This document shows positions 1 to 5,855 of a stretch of DNA of 5,879 nt, in pieces. The stretch covers positions 3,956-9,834 of the forward strand of contig DHUW01000105.1 of the NCBI GenBank assembly GCA_002409365.1, read 5' to 3'. Position 1 is the first letter of the stretch; each line of letters begins with the position of its first letter. The DNA comes from Anaerolineaceae bacterium UBA5224 (GTDB taxonomy: Bacteria; Chloroflexota; Anaerolineae; Anaerolineales; Anaerolineaceae). The notes below the pieces were generated by a model. That model saw only the letters and a program-made list of their open reading frames with translations. It ran no database searches and was not told the origin of the DNA. The position numbers and the translations under genes are program-made.

Positions 1-102
1 GCTATTGTGGGTGATTTGAAATATATGAACAACATATACCCCGTTAAACGCAAACCTACTCGTCGTCCACCATTAAAAGAACTTCACGATGATGAGGAAT
101 GA
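1..102 (+). CDS. C-terminal end of an unrecognised protein (5' truncated by window edge)
   Basis: Frame 1 is open from the first base to a TGA at 100-102 and encodes the last 33 residues of a protein that starts outside the window. The tail has a hydrophobic start (AIVGDL), a basic proline-rich stretch (KRKPTRRPP) and an acidic end (HDDEE), which looks like a flexible charged C-terminus. I do not recognise the family and assign no function. An in-frame ATG at 25 could in principle start a 25-residue peptide, but no good ribosome binding site precedes it, so a truncated longer gene is more likely. It converges on the minus-strand coaD-side operon, and the terminator at 250-271 may serve both. 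Confidence 0.55.
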   Translation, partial: AIVGDLKYMNNIYPVKRKPTRRPPLKELHDDEE

Positions 103-122
103 TAAACTTACTTTATCGATGA

Positions 123-149
123 TTGGACTCTGATCCAACCGCTTTTTTT
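123..149 (+). terminator. Weak candidate terminator after the partial gene
   Basis: A 5-bp inverted repeat, TTGGA (123-127) and TCCAA (134-138) around a 6-base loop, is followed after CCGC by seven T residues (143-149). It lies 20 bases past the TGA of the plus-strand gene. The stem is short and the T-run is displaced by four bases, so this is a weak intrinsic terminator at best; the hairpin at 250-271 is a better candidate. Confidence 0.25.
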
Positions 150-245
150 CTCTGCAACCCTGGATTTTTTGTACTGATGGAGAATAACCCCGGTTGCTGA
201 TGTGACAAATGACTCCTCTGTTAAGAGTCAGACTATTTATAATGT

Positions 246-271
246 AAAAAAAAGCCGTTTTCACGGCTTTT
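246..271 (-). terminator. Strong intrinsic terminator of the minus-strand operon
   Basis: A perfect 9-bp stem pairs 250-258 with 263-271, enclosing a four-base loop (259-262) that reads GAAA on the minus strand, a stable GNRA tetraloop. In the minus direction the GC core is followed by eight T residues (253-246, partly within the stem). It lies about 20 bases beyond the stop of the coiled-coil gene, as expected for the end of that transcript. On the plus strand the hairpin is followed by TTTTGATTTT, so it may also stop transcripts from the left-hand gene. Confidence 0.85.
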
Positions 272-290
272 GATTTTCAACTGAAGAAAC

Positions 291-743
291 TTATTCTTCT
301 GATTTTGACTGGAGAGCGTTGATCCCGTTTTCTACCTGTGTGAGGACCCGTTTCAGTTCTCTCTCCAAACCAACTAAAGTCTCTGCTACATATCGATCAG
401 CATCATGCTGGGTTTGCTCCGCATCAAGCTGCGCCTGTCGGGTAATATCTTCTGCCTTGGATTGCGCAGATTGGTAAATATCTGACTTCTCCACCATACG
501 TTCGCTTTTCTCGCGGGCAATCGTGACGGTTCGGTTGGCTTCTTCCTGTGCTTGGGCGAGAATGCGATCTTTTTGAGCAATGATCTGCTGCGCTTTTTTA
601 ATTTCTTCCGGGATCGAAATTCTCATCTGGTCAATGATATCCATGAAAGAATTTTCATCGACGACAACACTATGGGATAAAGGAATTGGTTTGCTATTGT
701 TAAACAATTCTTCCAGGCGATCAACCAGATGCAATATGTCCAT
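291..743 (-). CDS. Coiled-coil protein linked to coaD (DivIVA / F0-subunit-b-like)
   Basis: A 150-residue soluble protein. The N-terminal segment (about 1-45) has MDILHLVDRLEELF and then PIPLSHSVVVDE. The rest (about 46-145) is almost uninterrupted charged helix rich in Ala, Gln, Glu, Lys and Arg with heptad-like spacing, strongly suggesting a coiled coil. There is no signal peptide or membrane segment, so it is not a true ATP synthase b subunit even though such proteins are often labelled so by helix similarity. Small proteins beginning MD(V/I)L..LD.LEE with the same plan are known next to coaD in Firmicutes; their role is unknown, and a DivIVA-like scaffold role is only a guess. Two ATGs are adjacent (746 and 743). 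The ribosome binding site GGAGG is 2 bases from the first and 5 from the second, and homologues as I recall them begin MD, so I chose 743. It is the last gene before the terminator. Confidence 0.8.
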   Translation of the reverse strand: MDILHLVDRLEELFNNSKPIPLSHSVVVDENSFMDIIDQMRISIPEEIKKAQQIIAQKDRILAQAQEEANRTVTIAREKSERMVEKSDIYQSAQSKAEDITRQAQLDAEQTQHDADRYVAETLVGLERELKRVLTQVENGINALQSKSEE

Positions 744-751
744 CATTTCCT

Positions 752-756
752 CCGTA
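752..756 (-). promoter_or_regulatory. Ribosome binding site deciding the start of the coiled-coil gene
   Basis: On the minus strand the sequence reads ACGGAGGAAATGATG. The core GGAGG leaves 2 bases before the first ATG (746) and 5 before the second (743). The second spacing is within the normal range, which favours the shorter 150-residue product. Confidence 0.6.
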
Positions 757-784
757 AATTTCTTAAAGCGTAGCTATTATTGTT

Positions 785-790
785 ATTATA
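785..790 (-). promoter_or_regulatory. Candidate -10 element for the coiled-coil gene
   Basis: A perfect TATAAT (read 790 to 785) lies in the 76-base gap between coaD and the coiled-coil gene. It would place a start site near 778 and a leader of about 35 bases. No good -35 hexamer is visible at 16-18 bases (GAATAA, AATAAA or ATAAAA) and there is no extended -10 TG, so this is tentative. The surrounding 11-mer recurs upstream of yqeB. Confidence 0.35.
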
Positions 791-819
791 ACTGCTCATT
801 AAAGAATTTTATTCGTTTA

Positions 820-1320
820 TTAAGCCTGTTCGTTCGTGCCAAGTTCTGCAAATCGTTCTAATAAAGCCCGGTTGACATGCGGCGGCACCATGCTGGAAAC
901 ATCTCCACCCAGTGAAGCAATTTCTTTTACAGTCGAGGAAGACAAAAAAGTGTTCTCCTCATCAGTAATGAGTGCAATCGTGTCAATTTCATCGTCGAGA
1001 CGCCGATTAGCCAGCGCCATGCGAAACTCAAATTCGAAATCCGAGAAAACTCGCAGCCCTCTCACAATCGCCTTGGCGCCAATTTCCCTGGCGAAAGCCA
1101 CGGTTAATCCTGAATAACCCACCACCTCGATGCCTTCAATTCCGGCAACAGCCTCTTCAACCAAGGACATCCGGGTTTTCGGGTCGAACAACAAAGACTT
1201 CATCGGTTTGTCATAAACTGCTATGACAACCAGGTCAAACATCTGCGAGGCTCGCTTGGCAATATCCAGGTGTCCGTAATGAATCGGATCAAACGTACCA
1301 GGAAATATCACTTTTCTCAT
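820..1320 (-). CDS. coaD: Pantetheine-phosphate adenylyltransferase (phosphopantetheine adenylyltransferase)
   Basis: CoaD transfers AMP from ATP to 4'-phosphopantetheine to form dephospho-CoA, the penultimate step of cytoplasmic coenzyme A synthesis. At 166 residues it has the usual family length of about 160. Family signatures are intact and in order: GTFDP (8-12) leading into the nucleotidyltransferase motif HYGH (14-17), Lys41 in the KPMKSLLF stretch, RGLR (87-90) followed by SDFEFEF, and the second ATP-binding motif FLSSSTVKE (125-133). The first His of HxGH replaces the Thr seen in E. coli CoaD, which is an accepted variant. MRKVIFPGTF matches the normal N-terminus. The gene begins one base after the recG stop, and an AGGAG inside the end of recG lies about 12 bases upstream, so it is probably co-transcribed and coupled to recG. 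Confidence 0.96.
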   Translation of the reverse strand: MRKVIFPGTFDPIHYGHLDIAKRASQMFDLVVIAVYDKPMKSLLFDPKTRMSLVEEAVAGIEGIEVVGYSGLTVAFAREIGAKAIVRGLRVFSDFEFEFRMALANRRLDDEIDTIALITDEENTFLSSSTVKEIASLGGDVSSMVPPHVNRALLERFAELGTNEQA

Positions 1321-1321
1321 G

Positions 1322-3850
1322 CTAACTCACATCTCCTGCGCCGTCCGCTTGTGGCCAAAAGGCTGCGACGGCATCTTTTAGAGCCTGGTTCTCTGCCAGG
1401 TTTAACTCTTGGTCTTGTTCCAATAATCTCGTGGCAATTTCGCGGGTCTGCTTGATGAGAGCAGTGTCTGCCAGGCTTGCCATTTTCAGATTGATCGCTC
1501 CAGCCTGCCGCGTGCCAAGGAAATCGCCCGGTCCGCGTTGTTCGAGGTCGACTTCAGCCAACTTGAAGCCATCATTTGTCTCAGTCATCACCTGCAGCCG
1601 GCGGTTTTCGGCGGCGCTGTCATTATCAGGGATCAGGAAACAATAGGATTGCACATCACCCCGACCAACACGACCTCTGAATTGATGTAGTTGGGATAAG
1701 CCAAAACGGTTTGCCCCTTCGATGACCATTACAGTCGCATTAGGGATATCTACACCGACCTCAACAACGGAGGTCGAAACTAAAATGTCGTACTGCCTGT
1801 CTCGGAATGCCAGCATAACTTCATCTTTTTCTGCTGCCTTCATACGACCGTGGACCAGACCTACCTTGAGATCAGGGAAGACTTCTTGCTGCAACCTGAC
1901 TTGTTCATCTACGGCTGCCTTGACCTCAACATTGTCACCAGCTTCCACCAGGGGGTAGATGACGAAAGCCTGGTTTCCTACTGCCACATGTTTGCGCACG
2001 TTTTGATAAACGCGCTCGCGCTCGGTTGGGTAGGCGATGATCGTTGTAATCGGCAATCTGCCGGCTGGCATCTCATCCATAATGCTCACGTCCAGGTCGC
2101 CGAAAATGGTAAACTGCAGCGAGCGGGGAATCGGAGTGGCAGTCATCACCAGCAGGTGCGGGTTGTCACCTTTGTTGCGCAATGCCGCCCTCTGGGAAAC
2201 ACCAAAACGATGCTGTTCATCGACCACAACCATTTGCAGATTCTGGAAGGTGACCGGGTCCTCGATCAGGGCATGCGTTCCGATCAATAGCTTCACATAT
2301 CCCGACTTCAACCCCTCGAATATTTCTGTCCTTTCAGCTTGTCCGGTATCTCCAGTCAGCAGGCGTACCTGTCCTTTTTCGAGGAAAGCCGGGTGCTCTT
2401 CTGTGGCCACAGTTAACAACTTCTGGATGGTTTGGTAGTGCTGCTCAGCTAAAATTCCGGTCGGTGCCATCAGTGCAGCCTGAGCGCCGGATTCGATCAC
2501 CATCGCCATGCCCATCACAGCCACGATCGTCTTGCCCGAGCCTACATCGCCTTGCAGCAAGCGGTTCATCGGGTGGTCTTTGCCAATATCAGCACGTATT
2601 TCATCCAGTGATCGTTTTTGGGCATTGGTGAGCTCATAGGGCAAGGCTGCCACCCGTTCCGCGACCCATTCATCCGTCACAGTATATGGGTGCCCAACCA
2701 GTTGCTGCCATTGCTGTTTTTGCTGCAGAACCCCCAGCTGGAGCAGTAAGAGTTCATCGAAGGCAAAGCGGCGCTGGGCTGCCTTGAGAGTATCCTGGTT
2801 CTCAGGAAAATGGATCTGCAGAAGGCCATCTTTGGTAGACAACAATTGCGCTTCTTCGCGGATGTCGTCCGGTAGAAAATCGCTGACTCTGGGTGCCCAA
2901 TAGCGCACTGTGTTGAACTGAGTGCGTCTTAGCCAGCGCTGCGTGATTTTGGCTGTCAATGGATAGACTGGAACGATGCGGTTGGTGTGCAGCTGCTGTT
3001 TATCGATGGATTCATAGTCAGGGTACCAGATCACTGGTCTGCCGAGATAAGAATCGATTTTTCCCGAAACAGAGATGAACAAATCTTTCTTCAGGTAGCG
3101 TACATGCCAATCCTGATTCATCCAGAGTAAACGCAATGATCCAGTCGTGTCAGATACTACCGCCTCAACTAGTCGTTTGCCTTTTTTGGTTTTAAAGGCA
3201 TCAACGCTTACAACACGAGCCAAGATTGTGACCTCTTCCCCATATTCGAGTTGGTTGATCGTTTTCAACTTGGAATAATCGTCATATCGGCGTGGGAAGA
3301 GATAGAGCATGTCTTTGATTTTTTCAACACCCAGTTTGACCAGGTGAGCGCCTTGTTTTTCACCAACTCCGCGAATAACACTGACCGGCGCGTCCAGTCC
3401 GTGAGCCCCCTCGCTCATCGGTTTGCTGGCAATTTCCCTCAGGCGTGTGTTAACTTTCGAATGCACAACCTGTGTTTCAGGTGCCGTTTCAGGCATCTTC
3501 GAGGTTGTCCAGGTCTTGGTGCTTACGGAATCAGGTTTGGCAGGTTTTGCTCCGTAGGCTGCAGGTATCTCGGTTTGATTGTAGTTCGGCAGAGTTTGAA
3601 TATTGGGTATTTCGAGCAAATCGCCAATTTCAAGCAGCGCTTTTCGGCGGTTTTCAGGGTCCAGCACAGGGTAATGATTGAACAAGGAACTTATAACCGG
3701 GATCAGACTTTCCGACACGCCTTGTTCGCGCGCCTCTGACGGCCAGGTTTTACCCATGGCTTGCAACCCGCCCATCACTGCTTTGTTCTCGTAACCCTGG
3801 CTTCCTTCAAGTTGGAATATTTTGAAATATTTTTCTCGTATTTTTTGCAT
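1322..3850 (-). CDS. recG: ATP-dependent DNA helicase RecG with long N-terminal extension
   Basis: RecG is a superfamily 2 double-stranded DNA translocase that regresses stalled forks and processes branched intermediates. The 842 residues compare with about 690 in E. coli. Residues 1-80 are an additional, apparently folded segment, and about 85-150 are a Pro/Thr/Ser/Lys-rich linker. The wedge OB-fold region follows from VIRGVGEKQ (158-166) and LFPRRYDDY (184-192). Helicase motifs are complete: Walker A GDVGSGKT (434-441), MAPTGILAEQH (461-471), Walker B DEQH (544-547), MTATPIPRSL (569-578), VHGRM (666-670), STSVVEVGVD (692-701) and QFRGRVGRG (723-731). The C-terminal RecG region QRGPGDFLGTRQAG (771-784) is present. 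An in-frame TAG four codons upstream of the ATG excludes a longer start. The upstream Shine-Dalgarno is weak (GAGTG). The gene sits 71 bases after yqeC and one base before coaD. Confidence 0.97.
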   Translation of the reverse strand: MQKIREKYFKIFQLEGSQGYENKAVMGGLQAMGKTWPSEAREQGVSESLIPVISSLFNHYPVLDPENRRKALLEIGDLLEIPNIQTLPNYNQTEIPAAYGAKPAKPDSVSTKTWTTSKMPETAPETQVVHSKVNTRLREIASKPMSEGAHGLDAPVSVIRGVGEKQGAHLVKLGVEKIKDMLYLFPRRYDDYSKLKTINQLEYGEEVTILARVVSVDAFKTKKGKRLVEAVVSDTTGSLRLLWMNQDWHVRYLKKDLFISVSGKIDSYLGRPVIWYPDYESIDKQQLHTNRIVPVYPLTAKITQRWLRRTQFNTVRYWAPRVSDFLPDDIREEAQLLSTKDGLLQIHFPENQDTLKAAQRRFAFDELLLLQLGVLQQKQQWQQLVGHPYTVTDEWVAERVAALPYELTNAQKRSLDEIRADIGKDHPMNRLLQGDVGSGKTIVAVMGMAMVIESGAQAALMAPTGILAEQHYQTIQKLLTVATEEHPAFLEKGQVRLLTGDTGQAERTEIFEGLKSGYVKLLIGTHALIEDPVTFQNLQMVVVDEQHRFGVSQRAALRNKGDNPHLLVMTATPIPRSLQFTIFGDLDVSIMDEMPAGRLPITTIIAYPTERERVYQNVRKHVAVGNQAFVIYPLVEAGDNVEVKAAVDEQVRLQQEVFPDLKVGLVHGRMKAAEKDEVMLAFRDRQYDILVSTSVVEVGVDIPNATVMVIEGANRFGLSQLHQFRGRVGRGDVQSYCFLIPDNDSAAENRRLQVMTETNDGFKLAEVDLEQRGPGDFLGTRQAGAINLKMASLADTALIKQTREIATRLLEQDQELNLAENQALKDAVAAFWPQADGAGDVS

Positions 3851-3921
3851 GATTTCACTCTAATCAGGCTTAATCATAACCGATACAAGCCCGAGGACAC
3901 AGATCGGGATTTGATTTGCGA
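3851..3921 (-). other. yqeC-recG intergenic gap
   Basis: The 71 bases between the yqeC stop and the recG start contain a short GC-rich inverted repeat, CCCGA (3890-3894) and TCGGG (3904-3908), with a 9-base loop. No T-run follows it on the minus strand, so it does not look like an intrinsic terminator. A TATGAT on the minus strand just before recG resembles a -10 box but lacks a matching -35. Read-through from yqeBC into recG therefore seems possible, with an internal promoter not excluded. Confidence 0.35.
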
Positions 3922-4671
3922 TCAAGATTCTTTCGGGGCTATGCTCCAAAAAAACACACTATCAAATATCCCGCTCAACTCTGCTGAGATTCGATTCTGG
4001 TCCACGGCTTCATATAAACCTGCAAGAATAAAAAGGACAATGCGCTTTGCGGATTTCGGTATACCTTTCAACCCACCCGCAGGGTGCTTCAGAAAGCGCA
4101 AAACTGCCTCCAATTCAACCGCCTCACCCATCTTCAGCCCAGTCAGTTGAGAAAAGATCTGGCTGCGAAAAACATTCTCTTCGTTCAAAGGCTTCATCAG
4201 ACCTTTTAGCCCGACCACAACGATCACCAGATCAGTAAATTCAGGGATCACAGGCTCCCAGGTCGCTGGTGCTTTCAGAGGTCGTCTTTTTGCCCCATCC
4301 GCCTCGATGATCAAGGGTATTTGCTTCTGGTCACAATAGTCCTTAAGGATGATCAATTGCTCGTTTGTCAAACCCGATAGTTTGTCCTGACCGGCGATCT
4401 CGACCAACTTGCCCGTTACCAGGATTTTGCCAGCAGACGTATAAAATTCGGGAACAAGCTCTATCCCTTCTTCCCAGATGAAATGACTGTCAAAAAATTT
4501 TCCATCGTCCGCGGCCAGTTTAGTAGAGGCTGTCGATACTACTGTTCCCTTGAGATGATGCGCCAGATAACGCATCAGGCTGGTCTTCCCGCCTGCACCG
4601 ACGATGGCGATCGATTTACCATGGCTGTTTCCGAGAAACCGTTCGACTTCAAGGAGTAAATCAGTTGTCAT
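3922..4671 (-). CDS. yqeC: Putative selenium-dependent hydroxylase accessory protein YqeC
   Basis: This 249-residue protein matches the YqeC family, which co-occurs with YqeB and SelD in genomes encoding selenium-dependent molybdenum hydroxylases; its biochemical role is unproven. The N-terminus has a P-loop, VGAGGKTSLM (24-33), implying nucleotide binding, followed by VSTASTKL (45-52) and the family's EADGAKRRPLKAP block (123-135). VVVGLKGLMKPL and HPAGGLKGIP follow in the C-terminal half. The stretch after KPLNEEN reads VFRSQIF, where I recall VHRPE-like residues in relatives, so there may be local divergence. No signal peptide or membrane segment is seen, so it is probably cytoplasmic. Its ATG overlaps the yqeB stop by one base (TAATG), which suggests coupled translation and a joint function. 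The family assignment is strong; the exact step is unknown. Confidence 0.88.
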   Translation of the reverse strand: MTTDLLLEVERFLGNSHGKSIAIVGAGGKTSLMRYLAHHLKGTVVSTASTKLAADDGKFFDSHFIWEEGIELVPEFYTSAGKILVTGKLVEIAGQDKLSGLTNEQLIILKDYCDQKQIPLIIEADGAKRRPLKAPATWEPVIPEFTDLVIVVVGLKGLMKPLNEENVFRSQIFSQLTGLKMGEAVELEAVLRFLKHPAGGLKGIPKSAKRIVLFILAGLYEAVDQNRISAELSGIFDSVFFWSIAPKES

Positions 4672-5468
4672 TAAGATAGACTTTCTATGATTTGCAGCAC
4701 ACTTTGACCGGTAATTAATGCCTTATCGGAAATCTTAATCGCCAGGTCCGGATCCGTCCTTGGATCAATATCCCCAACTTTGACATGCGCTCCGACGCTC
4801 AGTCCATCCCGCAGCATACCTCTCACTAATCCATCAAACGGAGCCACGATCGCTGCTCCTCCAACCTCAGCGAGAATTTGTCCTTTGGTGACAAAATCAC
4901 CAATTTGAACATGAGCCTTCATGATGCCTTCGACAGGAGAATACAAGACACGCTCAAGTCCATGACCTTCAACAACCGCCGGCACTCCGGTATCTGCTTC
5001 AGGCGAACCTTGCCACAAGATTTTCCCCAGGTTTTCTCCCCGATTGGTCTCAACCGCTGCCAGGCAATTTTCGCCGGCAATAAAACCCGGACCCAGTCCG
5101 ATCAATGGAGTTTTTCCCTGGCAGGGAATAGGTTGAAAACGCTTCAGCATGCGAGCGTCCACAATTACTTCGAAACCTAATCGTTTGGCAACCTGAGCAT
5201 CGGGGTCAACAACTACAGCTATTTTCCCTGCTGACAAGATGTTCTTGATCTCTTCATCGCTGATTGTAAGTACAGCCAGGATTCCTTCCACCTCCTGCTC
5301 ACCTTCCCAGACCGCTTCAGCAAAAGCAACCTTCCTGCGCACTACGAGTGGCTCGGGCAATTCGGAGATAACAATTTGCCAACCATGTCTATGCAATACA
5401 GCTGCAACACCACTTGCTACGTCTCCTCCACCCAGGATTAGGATCATGTTATTTAACTTCTTGAGCAT
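4671..5468 (-). CDS. yqeB: Putative selenium-dependent molybdenum hydroxylase maturation protein YqeB (EF2563 family)
   Basis: This 265-residue protein fits the YqeB/EF2563 family, thought to help make the selenium-containing form of the molybdenum cofactor site in Mo hydroxylases. The N-terminus carries a Rossmann-type nucleotide-binding turn, LILGGGDVASG (10-20). Family blocks follow: ELPEPLVVRRKVAFAEAVWEG (36-56), VVDPD (86-90), PLIGLGPGFIAGE (121-133), VETNRGENLGKI (139-150), PEADTGVP (156-163), GHGLERVLYSP (168-178) and ISDKA (246-250). Residues about 175-235 resemble a lipoyl/biotinyl-type barrel (APFDGLVRGML, VGDIDPR), but no modified-lysine motif is evident. The ATG at 5468 is kept because it gives the longest product. 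An alternative ATG at 5447 begins right at the Rossmann strand (MILILGGGD), and neither start has a clear ribosome binding site. It is probably first in its operon, divergent from rpmF. Confidence 0.88.
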   Translation of the reverse strand: MLKKLNNMILILGGGDVASGVAAVLHRHGWQIVISELPEPLVVRRKVAFAEAVWEGEQEVEGILAVLTISDEEIKNILSAGKIAVVVDPDAQVAKRLGFEVIVDARMLKRFQPIPCQGKTPLIGLGPGFIAGENCLAAVETNRGENLGKILWQGSPEADTGVPAVVEGHGLERVLYSPVEGIMKAHVQIGDFVTKGQILAEVGGAAIVAPFDGLVRGMLRDGLSVGAHVKVGDIDPRTDPDLAIKISDKALITGQSVLQIIESLS

Positions 5469-5513
5469 TGCCCTGTTCGTTTTTACCTTTCATCTTTTTT
5501 TATTACTGATGTT

Positions 5514-5519
5514 ATTATA
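5514..5519 (-). promoter_or_regulatory. Candidate -10 element for yqeB
   Basis: A perfect TATAAT (read 5519 to 5514) lies about 45 bases upstream of the yqeB ATG, giving a predicted leader of about 39 bases. The -35 region at 17-18 bases (GAGATA or TGAGAT) matches consensus poorly. Position and orientation suit a yqeB promoter; the assignment rests mainly on the -10. Confidence 0.4.
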
Positions 5520-5597
5520 AGATATTGTGACACCGCTATCTCATTTTGACTCTGGAAAGATATGGATAGTTACAACCGAAGAAAATCTAAATTCGAC

Positions 5598-5626
5598 TTG
5601 CTTTTTTTCGTGAATATGGGTAAACT
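5598..5626 (+). promoter_or_regulatory. Candidate sigma70-type promoter for rpmF
   Basis: TTGCTT (5598-5603) and TAAACT (5621-5626) are separated by exactly 17 bases, a plausible housekeeping promoter. It would start transcription near 5633 and give a leader of about 34 bases before the rpmF ATG. An alternative TTGACT (5546-5551) has a good -35 but no matching -10 at normal spacing. Confidence 0.45.
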
Positions 5627-5654
5627 AAACGGGTTAATTAATATGAGTGCAAGT

Positions 5655-5660
5655 TAGGAG
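5655..5660 (+). promoter_or_regulatory. Ribosome binding site of rpmF
   Basis: TAGGAG lies six bases before the ATG at 5667. It is a good Shine-Dalgarno match at normal spacing and fixes the start of L32. Confidence 0.8.
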
Positions 5661-5666
5661 TGTAAG

Positions 5667-5855
5667 ATGACACCTTTACCAAAGAGAAAAGTTAGCCAAG
5701 GACGCCGCGATCGCCGACGTGCGCATGACCATCTGAAAGCCAGCGCCAGCGTGACCTGCCCCAACTGTGGCGAACCCCGCCTGCCCCATCGTGTCTGCCC
5801 AAAATGCGGATACTATCAGGGTCGTGAGGTTATAACTGTAAGCAAAGAAGACTAA
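5667..5855 (+). CDS. rpmF: 50S ribosomal protein L32 (bL32), zinc-ribbon type
   Basis: bL32 is a small protein of the large ribosomal subunit. The 62 residues match the usual length of about 57-62. The basic N-terminus PLPKRKVSQGRRDRRRAH (3-20) is the diagnostic L32 block, and the zinc ribbon has all four cysteines, CPNC (31-34) and CPKC (44-47), so this is the zinc-binding form. The ATG at 5667 is supported by TAGGAG six bases upstream. In many bacteria rpmF follows a DUF177 (yceD) gene and precedes plsX; here it is preceded by a divergent promoter region instead. The sequence ends 24 bases after the stop, so downstream partners cannot be seen. The PLPKRK start and HRVCPKCGYYQGREV segment resemble Chloroflexota L32 proteins, from memory. 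Confidence 0.96.
   Translation: MTPLPKRKVSQGRRDRRRAHDHLKASASVTCPNCGEPRLPHRVCPKCGYYQGREVITVSKED

Larger units (their letters stand above)
103..290. other. Convergent intergenic region
   Basis: These 188 bases lie between the stop of the plus-strand partial gene and the stop of the minus-strand coiled-coil gene. They hold the weak hairpin at 123-138, a second inverted repeat TGACTC (210-215) / GAGTCA (225-230) with a 9-base loop, and the strong terminator at 250-271. The region has T- and A-runs and no convincing coding sequence. A TATAAT occurs at 238-243 on the plus strand, but it has no recognisable -35 and no plus-strand gene downstream. Confidence 0.6.
5469..5666. other. Divergent promoter region between yqeB and rpmF
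   Basis: This AT-rich 198-base spacer separates two divergent genes. It contains the yqeB -10 candidate (5514-5519), the rpmF promoter candidate (5598-5626), an 8-bp palindrome TTAATTAA (5634-5641) at about the predicted rpmF start site, and the rpmF ribosome binding site. No gene or riboswitch-like fold is apparent. Confidence 0.6.

Noticed and set aside
210..230. TGACTC / GAGTCA inverted repeat as an operator or terminator
   Set aside because: A 6-bp stem with a 9-base loop and no T-run, in a region between two gene ends; chance occurrence is likely.
238..243. Plus-strand TATAAT as a promoter
   Set aside because: No -35 at proper spacing (CCTCTG) and no plus-strand gene downstream; it leads straight into the terminator hairpin.
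73..264. 63-codon minus-strand frame in the convergent intergenic region
   Set aside because: It overlaps the terminator hairpin and the end of the plus-strand gene, and has no family resemblance or good ribosome binding site.
291..743. ATP synthase F0 subunit b
   Set aside because: There is no N-terminal membrane helix and no ATP synthase neighbours; the resemblance comes from the long charged helix.
836..1117. 93-codon plus-strand frame
   Set aside because: Antisense shadow of coaD, rich in Ser and Arg, without supporting signals.
1850..2290. 146-codon plus-strand reading frame
   Set aside because: It is antisense to the RecG helicase core, where the minus-strand protein shows all motifs intact.
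3251..3739. 162-codon plus-strand reading frame
   Set aside because: It lies wholly antisense to the N-terminal part of recG, has no ribosome binding site or recognisable domain, and its composition is that of a reverse-strand shadow.
3890..3908. CCCGA / TCGGG hairpin as a terminator between yqeC and recG
   Set aside because: The stem is only 5 bp and no T-run follows in the minus direction.
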